Shown: piece after piece, positions 9,002-17,231 of the stretch | Layout of the letters: each line of letters begins with the position of its first letter | Numbering within the stretch: position 1 is the stretch's first letter | Assembly: GCF_002224125.1 (NCBI RefSeq) | Contig: NZ_NCSM01000011.1 | Span: 186,001 to 250,000 of the forward strand | Source: Streptomyces sp. NBS 14/10 | GTDB lineage: Bacteria > Actinomycetota > Actinomycetes > Streptomycetales > Streptomycetaceae | Length of the DNA stretch: 64,000 bases | Direction of reading: 5' to 3' | Translations under genes and position numbers: made by a program | Notes under the pieces: model-generated | The model's database searches: none | What the model was told of the DNA's origin: nothing | Seen by the model: only the letters and a program-made list of their open reading frames with translations

Positions 9002-10533
9002 GCGAGGGAGAGGTTCGCGGTGAGGGTGTAGTACGGGTGGACGGCGAAGCCCTTGAGGCCGGAGGCGACGGCGACGGACTCGGTCTCGTGGACGAGGAAG
9101 ACATCCACGGCACGGGACTGGAGCTCCGCGGCGACCTTGGCGTAGTCGGCGTAGCGGGCTTCGGGGTCCTTCGCGGAAGCGGCCTTCTTGATGAGGGCGT
9201 CGGTCTTCGGATCGCAGTAGTGCGAGAGGTTGTAGCTGCCCTTGCAGGTGTAGTCCGCGGTCAGATAGCCCAGCGGGTCGGGCATGTCGCCGAGGTGGTT
9301 GCGGGAGAGCAGGGCCGCATCGAAGTCGCCGGAGAGCAGGTCGGGTTCCACCGAGGCGTAGTCGCCGGTGCGGATGCTCGCCTTCACGCCGATGGCCTTG
9401 AGCTCCTGCTGGATGATGGCGGCGAGGTCGGAGAAGCCCGATCCCTCGTTGTAGGCGATCAGGGACACCTTGATCGACTCGGGTTTCACCCCGGCGGCGG
9501 AGAGCAGGGCCTTGGCCTTGGCCGGATCGGCCTGCACGGGGGCCGCTCCGCCGGGCGTCCAGGGCTCTTTGGGACCGAACGGGCCGACGGCCTGTTGCCC
9601 CGCTCCCTGGTAGACGGCGTCGGTGATCGCCTTGGTGTCGATCGCCGCCTGGAACGCCTGCCGCACCTTCTCATTGTCGAAGGGTGCTTTTTTGTTGTTG
9701 AGCACGAGTTCCGTGGTTCGCGGAAGCTGTTCGGTCAGCACCTCGACGGAGTTGTTCCCCTTGAGGTCCTGGACGCTCGGGACGGAGAGCTTTCTGGCGA
9801 TCTGGGCTTCCCCGGTCTGTATCTGGGTGGCGCGCTTGGCGCCGTCCGCGATGAACCGCACCTCGGCGGAGGCCAGTTTCACCGGACCGTTCCAGTACTT
9901 CGGGTTGCGCTTGAGCTGGATTGCCTGTTGGGGGATTTCCTTGGTGATACGGAATGGACCGGTGCACGTTCCTTGCGGATCGGTCGACGATCCGGTGTAC
10001 GCCTTCGGGGCGAGGATTCCGGTGTTGGGGGCCGCGAGGCGGTAGGGCAGCAGGGCGTCGGGGGCGGGGGTGGTGATCCGTACGGTAGAACCGTCCACCG
10101 CCGTGACTCCGGCGATCGTCTCGAGCGAGAAGCCGGGGGCCGGTGTCTTCGCGGCGAGCGCGTGTTTCAGGGCTCCGGCCACCGCTTTGGCGTCGAGCGG
10201 GGTGCCGTCCTGGAACGTCACTCCCTGGCGGAGTGTGAAGTCCCAGGTGGTAGGGCCGGTTTGGTTCCAGGAGGTGGCGAGCATCGGCTTGATCGCGCCG
10301 CCTGTCTGGTACTTCACCAGGGTCTCCAGGCAGCCCGCCTTGCTGAGGACGAAGGAGTCGTCGGTCTCCAGGGCCCAGTTGGCGACCGGTGCGAACGGTT
10401 CGTCGACGACGATGGACTGAGCGCCTGTGGCGCCGCTGCCGCTGGGGGTCTGGCCGCCCATTCCGCAGGACGTGAGCGTCAGGGTCGTTGCTGTCAGTAC
10501 AAGTGCCAAGCGCGGTTTGTTCACGGGTCTCAC
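8992..10533 (-). CDS. ABC importer substrate-binding lipoprotein (SBP_bac_5, DppA-like)
   Basis: A 513-residue extracellular binding protein. It has a lipoprotein signal (ALVLTATTLTLTSCGMGG, lipobox ending in Cys), then the family 5 binding fold with landmarks such as LVKYQTGGAIKPMLATSWNQ and YWNGPVKLASAEVRFI. It is first in the operon and captures the compound imported by the DppB/C/D/F-like subunits. Peptide-family binding proteins also bind opines, heme, nickel chelates and sugars, so the ligand is open. The start is GTG 10533; another GTG three codons later is also possible. Confidence 0.92.
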   Translation of the reverse strand: MRPVNKPRLALVLTATTLTLTSCGMGGQTPSGSGATGAQSIVVDEPFAPVANWALETDDSFVLSKAGCLETLVKYQTGGAIKPMLATSWNQTGPTTWDFTLRQGVTFQDGTPLDAKAVAGALKHALAAKTPAPGFSLETIAGVTAVDGSTVRITTPAPDALLPYRLAAPNTGILAPKAYTGSSTDPQGTCTGPFRITKEIPQQAIQLKRNPKYWNGPVKLASAEVRFIADGAKRATQIQTGEAQIARKLSVPSVQDLKGNNSVEVLTEQLPRTTELVLNNKKAPFDNEKVRQAFQAAIDTKAITDAVYQGAGQQAVGPFGPKEPWTPGGAAPVQADPAKAKALLSAAGVKPESIKVSLIAYNEGSGFSDLAAIIQQELKAIGVKASIRTGDYASVEPDLLSGDFDAALLSRNHLGDMPDPLGYLTADYTCKGSYNLSHYCDPKTDALIKKAASAKDPEARYADYAKVAAELQSRAVDVFLVHETESVAVASGLKGFAVHPYYTLTANLSLATK

Positions 10534-10670
10534 TGATCCGATCGGGAGCTACTGAGACTTCCCAGCCGTTCGGGGAGTCGGCGCGGCCAAGGTTGGCCGG
10601 AATCGGGGAGGTGGCGCTTGGTTGACGAAGGTAAGTGGCGATGACGGCGCTGTCGATATGTTGTCGATGA

Positions 10671-10688
10671 TATTTTGTAAACAATCTA
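10671..10688 (-). promoter_or_regulatory. Candidate GntR/FCD operator upstream of the transport operon
   Basis: TTGTAAACAA, a TTGT-N2-ACAA dyad, is centred at 10679 in an AT-rich island about 140 bp upstream of the binding-protein start. FCD-type GntR regulators commonly bind short TTGT...ACAA-like palindromes, so it is a reasonable site for the regulator at 4297-5028. The rest of the 310-bp gap (10534-10843) shows nothing else I can name; a promoter is expected near the site but no convincing -35/-10 pair is visible. Confidence 0.4.
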
Positions 10689-10843
10689 TTGCCGTCATGT
10701 CACCTGTTCGCCAGGGCGGAATGGGCGACCGGCAGCCGATTTCCCGGAAAACGGCATACCGAATCAATCCAGGACCGTGACGCCAATTGGTCTGGACGAA
10801 TACCTGATTGGGCGGCCCCGGCGGCGTCAGCCGGGGCCTGATG

Positions 10844-11980
10844 TCATGTCATGTGGTGGGCGAGCGCCAGATGCGGATCGTCCATATCCGGCCCGAGAGC
10901 CGGGTCGGTGTGCACCAGGGCGGCGGTCAGCCGGGGCACCGCGTGAATCAGCGCATGCTCGACGTCGACCGACACGGCGTGCGACTCCCGTACGCTCAGC
11001 GCTCCGTCCACCTCGACCGTGGCCTCGGCGCGCAACTTGTGCCCGATCCAGCGCATCCGGAGCTCCTTCACCTCGCGCACCCCGGCGACCTCGCGCACCG
11101 CGGCCTCGCCCTTGTCGACGAGGGCCGGGTCGACGGAGTCCATCAGACGGCGGAAGACCTCGCGTGCCGCGTCCTTGAGGACGAGCAGGATCGCGGCCGT
11201 GATGAGCAGCCCGACGATCGGGTCGGCGAGCTGCCAGCCGAGCGCGGCCCCGCCGGCGCCCAGCAGCACGGCAAGGGAGGTGAAGCCGTCGGTACGGGCA
11301 TGCAGTCCATCGGCGACCAGCGCCGCCGAGCCGATCTTCCGCCCGACCCGGATCCGGTAGCGGGCCACCCATTCGTTGCCGATGAAGCCGACGACCGCCG
11401 CGATCGAGACGATGCCCAGATGGGAGATGTCGCGCGGATTCATCAGCCGGTCGATGGCCTCATAGGCGGCCAGGGCCGCCGAGGCGGCGATGGTCAGGAC
11501 GATGAAGATCCCGGCCAGATCCTCGGCCCGTCCGTAGCCGTAGGTGAACGTACGGTTCGCCACGCGCCGCCCGAGGACGAAGGCCACGCCCAGCGGAAGC
11601 GCGGTCATGGCGTCGGCGAAGTTGTGGATGGTGTCGCCCAGCAGCGCCACCGAGCCGGAGATGAGGACGACGACGGTCTGGAAGACCGCGGTGGCGCCCA
11701 GGATCGCCAGGGACAGCCAGAGGGCGCGCATGCCCTCGGCGGACGACTCCATCGCGGAGTCGACCTTGTCCGCCGCCTCGTGCGAATGCGGCTTCACCAT
11801 GTGGGTGACCTGGTGCTTCCAGCGGGACCAGCGGCTCTTGCCGTGCGCATGGCCGTGGTCGTGGCCGTGGTCGCCGTCGTGGTCGTGGTCGTGGTCGTGC
11901 CCATGGCCATGAGCTGATGCGTGGCCCTTGGGGTGGGCTTGTGCCGGGGCCGGGGGATGAGGGTGTTCGTGGGCCTTCAT
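10844..11980 (-). CDS. Cation diffusion facilitator metal exporter with His-rich N-terminus
   Basis: A 378-residue CDF transporter. The first ~50 residues are an extreme His/Asp/Gly metal-binding tail (HGHGHDHDHDHDGDHGHDHG), unusually long for a bacterial CDF. Six transmembrane helices follow, with metal-site motifs HNFAD (TM2) and HARTD (TM5), then a cytoplasmic dimerisation domain. His/Asp sites of this type favour Zn or Co over Mn/Fe. The protein exports divalent metal by proton antiport. A strong GAGAGGTGAG site precedes ATG 11980. The operator-like sequence 60 bp upstream matches the one at the ArsR gene. Confidence 0.9.
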   Translation of the reverse strand: MKAHEHPHPPAPAQAHPKGHASAHGHGHDHDHDHDGDHGHDHGHAHGKSRWSRWKHQVTHMVKPHSHEAADKVDSAMESSAEGMRALWLSLAILGATAVFQTVVVLISGSVALLGDTIHNFADAMTALPLGVAFVLGRRVANRTFTYGYGRAEDLAGIFIVLTIAASAALAAYEAIDRLMNPRDISHLGIVSIAAVVGFIGNEWVARYRIRVGRKIGSAALVADGLHARTDGFTSLAVLLGAGGAALGWQLADPIVGLLITAAILLVLKDAAREVFRRLMDSVDPALVDKGEAAVREVAGVREVKELRMRWIGHKLRAEATVEVDGALSVRESHAVSVDVEHALIHAVPRLTAALVHTDPALGPDMDDPHLALAHHMT

Positions 11981-12040
11981 ACGTGGCTCACCTCTCAGGA
12001 ATGTCGCCGCGGAAGAGTGGCGTCAGGGCGCCCTCCTTCT

Positions 12041-12068
12041 ATTATGTGCATACGCGTGCACCAATGCA
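12041..12068. promoter_or_regulatory. Candidate ArsR operator, copy 2 (CDF exporter promoter)
   Basis: ATTATGTGCATA plus the dyad GTGCATACGCGTGCAC, matching the site before the ArsR gene (304-333) at 23 of 28 positions. It sits in the upstream region of the CDF gene, the expected place for repression by a metal sensor. Confidence 0.55.
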
Positions 12069-12096
12069 CTTGTGGGATCGCACAATGATTTTGCGA

Positions 12097-12993
12097 CTAC
12101 CGCGAGAGCCGGTAGGCGTCCCCGTGGGTGACGACGCGGCCGGCGGTGGGCGGTGCGAAGTGGGTGCCCAGGACGAGGGTGTCCGTATCGGCAAGTGAGC
12201 GGAGCAGCTTGCGGCGGGAGGCCTCGGACTGTTCGGGGTCGATGTCGACACAGGCGCCGATGGCGGGGTGGGCGAGCTGTACGGGGTGATGGATGCAGTC
12301 GCCGGTGATCAGCGCCGCCCGGCCGCGGCTGGTCAGCTCAAGGGCGACATGGCCGGGGGTGTGGCCGGGCGTAGGGAGCAGGCGCAGGCCCGGGACGATA
12401 TCGACGCCCTCGGCGGGGACGTCGACGAGGTCGAGCAGTCCTGCCTCCTCAACCGGGATCACGGAGTCGCGGAACATCTGTCGGCGCGCCTCCTCCATGT
12501 CGTACGCGGCCCAGAACTCCCTCTCGGCACGGGAGGTCAGATAGCGGGCGTGGCGGAAGGTGGGAACCCACTCGCCGTCCACCTCCCGCGTGTTCCAGCC
12601 GACATGGTCGGCGTGCAGGTGGGTGAGGATCACCAGGTCGACCGAGTCCGGCGGGAATCCGGCGGCGGCCAGGTGCCGAAGGTAGTCGGTGTTCAGGTTG
12701 TGCCAGGCCGGGTTGGCCCGCTCCTTTCCGTTGCCGATGCCGGTGTCCACCAGGATGCGCAGCCCGCCGGCGGTGAACGCGAAGCTGTGGCTGTCGATGC
12801 GCAGGATGCCCTGGTCGTCGGCGAAGTGAGGACGCAGCCAGCCCTGCCCGGCAACGACGTCCGGGGTGGCGCCGGGCAGCAACCACGGCCCGGTGGCGGG
12901 CGGCAGGGCGACCTCGTCGATGCGGTGGACGGTGATGTCACCCACGGCCCAGGAGGGGATGGCGGTCGGGCCGGTGGCGGGTGAAGCGCTCAT
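12097..12993 (-). CDS. Metallo-beta-lactamase-fold hydrolase
   Basis: A 298-residue MBL-fold enzyme. The zinc motif is THLHADHVGW, followed by the metal ligands in TPGHTPGHVALE, ITGDCIHHP and the late His in LGTHFAPPTAG. The architecture resembles N-acyl-homoserine lactonase and other small lactone or ester hydrolases. It is transcribed divergently from the amidase operon, with two copies of a shared operator between them, so the two likely serve one pathway. The substrate is not deducible. Confidence 0.85.
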   Translation of the reverse strand: MSASPATGPTAIPSWAVGDITVHRIDEVALPPATGPWLLPGATPDVVAGQGWLRPHFADDQGILRIDSHSFAFTAGGLRILVDTGIGNGKERANPAWHNLNTDYLRHLAAAGFPPDSVDLVILTHLHADHVGWNTREVDGEWVPTFRHARYLTSRAEREFWAAYDMEEARRQMFRDSVIPVEEAGLLDLVDVPAEGVDIVPGLRLLPTPGHTPGHVALELTSRGRAALITGDCIHHPVQLAHPAIGACVDIDPEQSEASRRKLLRSLADTDTLVLGTHFAPPTAGRVVTHGDAYRLSR

Positions 12994-13018
12994 GATCGGT
13001 CGTTCCCTTGCCTCGAAA

Positions 13019-13047
13019 CACTAAACGCAATGAGTTTGCTTTAAGTG
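13019..13047. promoter_or_regulatory. Candidate TetR operator site 1
   Basis: Contains ACGCAA-N7-GCTTTAA, a GCAA...TTGC dyad, in the divergent promoter region between the MBL hydrolase and the small AtzG-like gene. The same pattern is found at 13069-13092 and 14773-14800. Confidence 0.55.
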
Positions 13048-13068
13048 GACCGTAGGCCCTACGGTGCG

Positions 13069-13092
13069 ACTAACGCAAACCCTTAGCTTTTG
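13069..13092. promoter_or_regulatory. Candidate TetR operator site 2
   Basis: Contains ACGCAA-N7-GCTTTT, 48 bp from site 1 (about 4.5 helical turns) and upstream of the AtzG-like gene. It is weaker than the other two in the central dyad. Confidence 0.42.
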
Positions 13093-13139
13093 GTGTCGGG
13101 GGTTTGCTCCGTCGCTCCAGCTCCGAGGAGAGAACGCCC

Positions 13140-13349
13140 ATGTCCGCCACAGAACTCACCACGCCGGAAGCGGCCCGCTGGGCCGCCCGCGCCGGGCTCC
13201 CGCTGCCCGCCGATCGCCACGCCGCGGTCGCGGCCGTCGCCGATCACATCCACTCCGTCGTCGCGGTCCTGCGGGAACTGGACTTCGGGGACACCCCGCC
13301 CGCCGCCACCTACCACGCGGGAGAGGAGCAGCACGGTGCAGCCGTATGA
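13140..13349 (+). CDS. Small AtzG-like (DUF4089-type) accessory protein
   Basis: A 69-residue protein beginning MSATELTTPEAARW; GAGGAG lies 9 bp before ATG 13140. It is predicted helical (ADRHAAVAAVADHIHSVVAVL) and ends with a DFGDTPPAATYHA-like tail, reminiscent of the AtzG/GatC-like small subunits that pair with AtzE-type amidases. It overlaps the amidase gene by 14 bp. In known systems the small subunit stabilises the amidase in a heteromeric complex; that role is inferred here from gene order and tail sequence. Confidence 0.72.
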   Translation: MSATELTTPEAARWAARAGLPLPADRHAAVAAVADHIHSVVAVLRELDFGDTPPAATYHAGEEQHGAAV

Positions 13350-14730
13350 ACTGTCCCTGACCGCGGCCGCCGAGGCGATCCGGACACGGCAGCTGTCCCC
13401 CGTCGAGCTGGCGGACTCCGTCCTTCAGCGCATCGCGCAGGTGGAGCCGCGCCTCCAGGCGTACGTCACCGTCACCGCCGAGCACACCCGCCAGGCCGCG
13501 CGTAAAGCCGAACACGACATCACGGCCGGCCGGTATCGCGGTCCGCTGCACGGCATCCCCATGGGCCTGAAGGACCTGATCGACGTCGCCGGTACGGCGA
13601 CATCGGCCAGTTCCCGGGTCAGGGCCGACCACCGCGCACAGGCCGACAGCACCGTCGCCGCACGCCTGTCGGCGGCCGGAGCCGTGCGGGTCGGCAAGAC
13701 GCACACCCATGAGTTCGCCTACGGGCTGACCACCCCGCAGACCCACAACGCCTGGGATCCGGACCGGGTCGCCGGCGGCTCCAGCGGCGGATCCGCCGTC
13801 GCCGTCGCCGCGGGCACCGCCACCTTCGCCCTGGGCACCGACACCGGCGGATCCATCAGGGTGCCCGCCGCGCTCAACGGTGTGGTCGGCCTCAAGCCGA
13901 CCTACGGCCTCGTCCCCCGCCACGGCGTCACGTCCCTGTCCTGGTCACTGGACCACGTCGGCCCGATCACCCGCACCGTCGAGGACGCGGCCCTGGTCCT
14001 GACCGCCCTGGCCGGGCACGACCCCCGCGACCCCGCCTCCCTGACCACACCACCCGCCACGGACTACCGGCCGGCCGCGGGCACGGACCTGAGGGGGCTG
14101 CGGGTCGGCGTGCCGCGCACCTACTACTTCGACCACATCGACCCCGAGGTCGAAGCCGCCGTCCGGCACGCCATCGACCAGCTTCAGGCCCTCGGCGCAC
14201 GCCTCGTCGAGGTCGAGATCCCCATGACCCGCTATATCCAGGCCACCCAGTGGGGGCTGATGGTCCCCGAGGCCACCGCCTACCACGAGAGCACCCTGCG
14301 TACGGTCCCCGAGCTCTACCAGGCGGACGTCCGCATCCTGCTCGAGGCCGGCGCGCTGATGCCCGCCGGGGACTATCTGCGCGCCCAACGCGCCCGCGCC
14401 CTCATGCGACAGGAATGGGCCCGCATGCTGCGGGAGGTCGATGTGATCGCCGCCCCCACCGTCCCGGCGACCGCGGTGAAGGCCGGCCGGGAGACGATCA
14501 CCTGGGCCGACGGCACGGTCGAGGGCGTGTCCGACGCCTACGTACGCCTGTCGTCCCCCGCCAACATCACCGGCATACCGTCCCTGTCCGTCCCCGTCGG
14601 CCACGACACGGCGGGCCTGCCGATCGGCATGCAGCTCCTCGGACGACCCCTCGGCGAGCGCGCGCTCCTGCGGGTCGGCCACGCCTACGAGCAGACCCAG
14701 CCGGCCCGCGAGCGCGCGTACGCGGCGTAA
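13336..14730 (+). CDS. Amidase-signature hydrolase (AtzE/GatA-like)
   Basis: A 464-residue amidase of normal family length. The Ser-cisSer-Lys triad is visible: K79 in GLKDLIDVAG, S149 in AGGSSGGSAVAVAAG and the nucleophile S173 in GTDTGGSIRVPAA. It hydrolyses an amide, carbamate or ureido bond of an unknown small substrate. Start GTG 13336 overlaps the small upstream gene; a longer frame exists but reads as out-of-phase sequence over that gene. Control by the TetR regulator downstream is inferred from shared operators. Confidence 0.9.
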   Translation: MQPYELSLTAAAEAIRTRQLSPVELADSVLQRIAQVEPRLQAYVTVTAEHTRQAARKAEHDITAGRYRGPLHGIPMGLKDLIDVAGTATSASSRVRADHRAQADSTVAARLSAAGAVRVGKTHTHEFAYGLTTPQTHNAWDPDRVAGGSSGGSAVAVAAGTATFALGTDTGGSIRVPAALNGVVGLKPTYGLVPRHGVTSLSWSLDHVGPITRTVEDAALVLTALAGHDPRDPASLTTPPATDYRPAAGTDLRGLRVGVPRTYYFDHIDPEVEAAVRHAIDQLQALGARLVEVEIPMTRYIQATQWGLMVPEATAYHESTLRTVPELYQADVRILLEAGALMPAGDYLRAQRARALMRQEWARMLREVDVIAAPTVPATAVKAGRETITWADGTVEGVSDAYVRLSSPANITGIPSLSVPVGHDTAGLPIGMQLLGRPLGERALLRVGHAYEQTQPARERAYAA

Positions 14731-14772
14731 ACCAGGCTCTCCTGTGTTCCCCTGTGTTCTCCTGGAGCGGAT

Positions 14773-14800
14773 CACTAGACGCAATGATTTTGCTTTAAGG
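14773..14800. promoter_or_regulatory. Candidate TetR operator site 3 (autoregulatory)
   Basis: CACTAGACGCAATGATTTTG followed by CTTTAAGG repeats site 1 almost exactly (ACGCAA-N7-GCTTTAA). It overlaps the AAGG ribosome-binding region of the TetR gene, so binding would block its own transcription. Confidence 0.55.
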
Positions 14801-14808
14801 TGACTTCT

Positions 14809-15375
14809 ATGAGCAGGCAGATGGTGCGCCCCGGCGGGCGTAGTGCCCGGGTCCAGGCATCGGTGCACGCCGCCGTACGCGAACTCGCCTCCGAGGTGGG
14901 CCGGGACGCCCTGACGGTACCGATGGTCGCCCAACGTGCGGGCGTCACACCGTCGACGATCTACCGCCGCTGGGGAGATCTGCAGGAGCTGTTGTCGGAC
15001 GTGGCGGTCGAGCGGCTACGGCCCGAAACCGCGCCCGGGGACCACGGCGCCCTGCCATCCGACCTGACGGCCTGGGCCGAACAGTTCCTCGACGAGATGT
15101 CCTCCCCCGCCGGCCGCGCCTACATCCGCGACGCCCTGCTCGGCGACCCGGACGGCGGCAACGCCGGCCAGTGCTCCGCCTACGCCGCCGAACAGATCGA
15201 CGTCATCCTCGCCCGCGCAAGCGAACGCGGAGAGAAGACACCCGACGTCGAGACGGTCATCGACCGCGTCGTCGGCCCCCTGATGTACCGCATCCTCTTC
15301 CGCCCGGACGGACTCGACGCCGGGTACGCCCGCCGGCTCGTGACAGGAGTCCTCGGCCCGACGACCGGCCACTGA
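14809..15375 (+). CDS. TetR-family transcriptional regulator
   Basis: A 188-residue regulator. The N-terminal HTH contains VPMVAQRAGVTPSTIYRRWGDLQELL (about residues 40-65), followed by an all-helical ligand-binding domain of the TetR_C type. I choose ATG 14809 (MSRQMVRPGG), 7 bp after AAGGTGA; a start three codons upstream is possible. It lies directly downstream of the amidase gene, and its promoter holds the same operator candidate as the MBL/amidase divergent region, so it probably represses all three transcripts. Confidence 0.85.
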   Translation: MSRQMVRPGGRSARVQASVHAAVRELASEVGRDALTVPMVAQRAGVTPSTIYRRWGDLQELLSDVAVERLRPETAPGDHGALPSDLTAWAEQFLDEMSSPAGRAYIRDALLGDPDGGNAGQCSAYAAEQIDVILARASERGEKTPDVETVIDRVVGPLMYRILFRPDGLDAGYARRLVTGVLGPTTGH

Positions 15376-16048
15376 CCAGGAGTTCCCGGCTCCGACAGAA
15401 GTGGGGTCGGCTCATCGGCTGCTCGCGGTCGCGGCGATGGCGGGCAGGATCGCGAGGGCGAGGACACCACCCGTGAGGGCGAGGATGGGGTAGCTGGCGG
15501 TGGCGACGACGACGCCGGAGGACAAGCATGAGCCGTTCGGCAGCCCGGTCCAAGGCCCCGGCGACCCGGGCCCGGCGCGCCGCGAAGCGGATGCTGACCA
15601 GGGCGTCGCTGAGTGCCACGAACCCGTCGTCGCCGGTGGCGTGCGCGACCGCCACCTCGTCGTCGCGTTCGAGCACCCCGAGGGCGTAGAGCCGGTAGAC
15701 CACGCCCGCCCCACGCATCCCCAGCGGCGCGAGTTCCGCGGCGCGCAGCGCGCCCATGCTCGACGCTCCATGGACCCTCACCCCGCGGTCGATGAGGTGC
15801 AGCAACTCCTTGTGGCGGACGGACGGGCTCTGGAAGAAGGTGCCGTCGACGACAGCGACGGTGTCCCCGGGCCGCGGCGCCAGGCGGAGCAGGTCCCCGT
15901 GTTGTACGGGCGGATGGATATGGGCCGCCGGAAGGAGCCGTCGGATACGGTCGGGCGGGATCGTCGGTCCCGCGAAGACGTGCACGGCGGGTTCCGGAGC
16001 GGACTCAGGCACGGGCGCAGGCGCGGGTTCCAGCGCGGGCTCAGGCAT
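15257..16048 (-). CDS. TfuA-like protein, partner of YcaO (possible frame break near the 3' end)
   Basis: TfuA-core domain protein. After a Pro/Glu/Ala-rich start it shows the family landmarks VHVFAGPTIPPD, VVDGTFFQSPSVRHKELL and GASSMGALRAAELAPLGM. TfuA partners YcaO in backbone thioamidation, probably by delivering sulfur. It starts at ATG 16048, overlapping the YcaO gene by 8 bp. Up to about 15530 the frame is convincingly coding. Beyond that it becomes Arg/His/Pro-rich with poor third-position bias and runs into the convergent TetR gene, while the next frame (+1) becomes GC3-rich and encodes a hydrophobic helix ending at 15412. Either a separate tail, a frameshift, or a sequencing error is involved. 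Confidence 0.72.
   Translation of the reverse strand: MPEPALEPAPAPVPESAPEPAVHVFAGPTIPPDRIRRLLPAAHIHPPVQHGDLLRLAPRPGDTVAVVDGTFFQSPSVRHKELLHLIDRGVRVHGASSMGALRAAELAPLGMRGAGVVYRLYALGVLERDDEVAVAHATGDDGFVALSDALVSIRFAARRARVAGALDRAAERLMLVLRRRRRHRQLPHPRPHGWCPRPRDPARHRRDREQPMSRPHFCRSRELLVSGRSSGRGLLSRAGGRTRRRVRPGGRGCGTSGGRRRGR
15412..15525 (-). other. Out-of-frame hydrophobic segment, probable true C-terminus of the TfuA-like gene
   Basis: In the frame one base ahead of TfuA, this stretch has almost exclusively G/C third positions and encodes SGVVVATASY...LALTGGVLALAILPAIAATASS, a likely transmembrane helix, then TGA at 15412. No good ribosome-binding site or ATG starts it (a TTG is available). It is best read as the continuation of TfuA after a +1 shift around 15525-15540. 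Confidence 0.5.
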
Positions 16049-17231
16049 GCGAGAGCTCACGGGCGACGGCGTCGCGGGCGTAGAAGTCGAGGCCGGGTGC
16101 GAGAACCTTGACGACGGCCGGCCCGGCCGCGGGCCGCCCGAGTTCGACCAGCACCGGCTCGGTGCCGGTGAGAACGGTGACGTCCGCCGCGACGGTGCGC
16201 AACTCCTCGGCGAGATCATGGCCCGTCTCCCGGCGCCGGAAGGGCACGGTCCGCAAGGACGGCACCGGCCGGGGGGCGCCCTTCGCCGGGTCCGCCTGGA
16301 GCGCGTAGAGCCGGTCGCTGAGGTCGTCCCTGGAACCGCTGATCACGGTGAGCCGTCCCTGGGCGGCCTCGGTGAGCGCCCGGGCGAGCGCCACCTCGGG
16401 CGCGCCGTGGCAGCCGGATCCGGGCACGACGACCGGCAGATCGGGCGACCAGACGCTCACGTGGTAGCACGGAACGCCGCTACCGCCCTCGCCGGGCGAC
16501 CAGGTCGCGTCGAACGCGGTGACCGAGACACCCGCCGCGCCGAAGCGGTCGAGCAGTTCCGCGCAGTCGGGGTCGTCCACGGAGGACAGGTCGAGACGGG
16601 GGCGTTCGGCCCTGGGCAGCGTGGTCAACCGCGCCACGGCGTCCCGTTCGATCACCTCGTACAGCGCGTGCAGGGCCGCCTCCGCCGTTGAATTCCCGCT
16701 GGCCAGGCCGTTGGTGGAGGGCGCGAAAGGGTGGTGGGTCCACTCCCGGCGCACCCGGCCGTCGAGGCGGACCCAGTCAGCGGGCACCATGGTCGGCCGG
16801 CCGGTGACCAGGGTGCGCCCGGGCACCCATTCGAAGACCAGGTCCGGGCCGGCCAAGGACAGCAGCGAACGGCGGGTGGCCTGCAAGCCCTCCGGACGGT
16901 AGGTGAGCAGACCGCGCTCCCGTATCTCCCGCCAGGTTCGCCGCTGACCGGCCGGGACCCGCTCGGCGTGGTGGAGCTCGATGGCCTCCATCACCGCGGA
17001 GACCCTGGCCAGGATCGGTGTGAGGCCCTTCCCTTGCGAGACCGACAGGCTGCGGGACCGGGGGCGGATCGCCTGGAACACCGGGATGCCGATCACATCG
17101 AGCCCGGTCACGTCCGCGACTCGGGTGATCCCGTACGCCCTCAGGAGCGGGGCGACCAGCTGCCAGGTCTCCTCCGGTGGAACGGAGCGGTGCGTGCCAC
17201 GCCGATAGCGCTTGGCGAGCTGTCCAGCCAT
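16041..17231 (-). CDS. YcaO-domain protein (TfuA-associated, predicted thioamide synthetase)
   Basis: A 396-residue YcaO ATPase. The ATP-binding signature is present: VSAVMEAIELHHAE (ExxxE-type helix), STNGLASGNSTAEAALHALYEVIERDA and the later alpha-beta core. YcaO enzymes activate a peptide backbone amide with ATP; those paired with TfuA insert sulfur to give a thioamide rather than an azoline. No cyclodehydratase partner (E1-like or ocin-ThiF) is present nearby. ATG 17231 follows an AGAAGGGA site. The gene is divergent from the oxygenase at 17391; the 159-bp gap probably holds both promoters. A longer upstream frame is antisense to the oxygenase gene and is rejected. Confidence 0.87.
   Translation of the reverse strand: MAGQLAKRYRRGTHRSVPPEETWQLVAPLLRAYGITRVADVTGLDVIGIPVFQAIRPRSRSLSVSQGKGLTPILARVSAVMEAIELHHAERVPAGQRRTWREIRERGLLTYRPEGLQATRRSLLSLAGPDLVFEWVPGRTLVTGRPTMVPADWVRLDGRVRREWTHHPFAPSTNGLASGNSTAEAALHALYEVIERDAVARLTTLPRAERPRLDLSSVDDPDCAELLDRFGAAGVSVTAFDATWSPGEGGSGVPCYHVSVWSPDLPVVVPGSGCHGAPEVALARALTEAAQGRLTVISGSRDDLSDRLYALQADPAKGAPRPVPSLRTVPFRRRETGHDLAEELRTVAADVTVLTGTEPVLVELGRPAAGPAVVKVLAPGLDFYARDAVARELSHA

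Noticed and set aside
15257..15411. TfuA C-terminus as encoded in the unshifted frame
   Set aside because: Arg/His/Pro-rich, low GC3 and overlapping the TetR gene; the neighbouring frame is better, so this tail is kept only as the literal reading.
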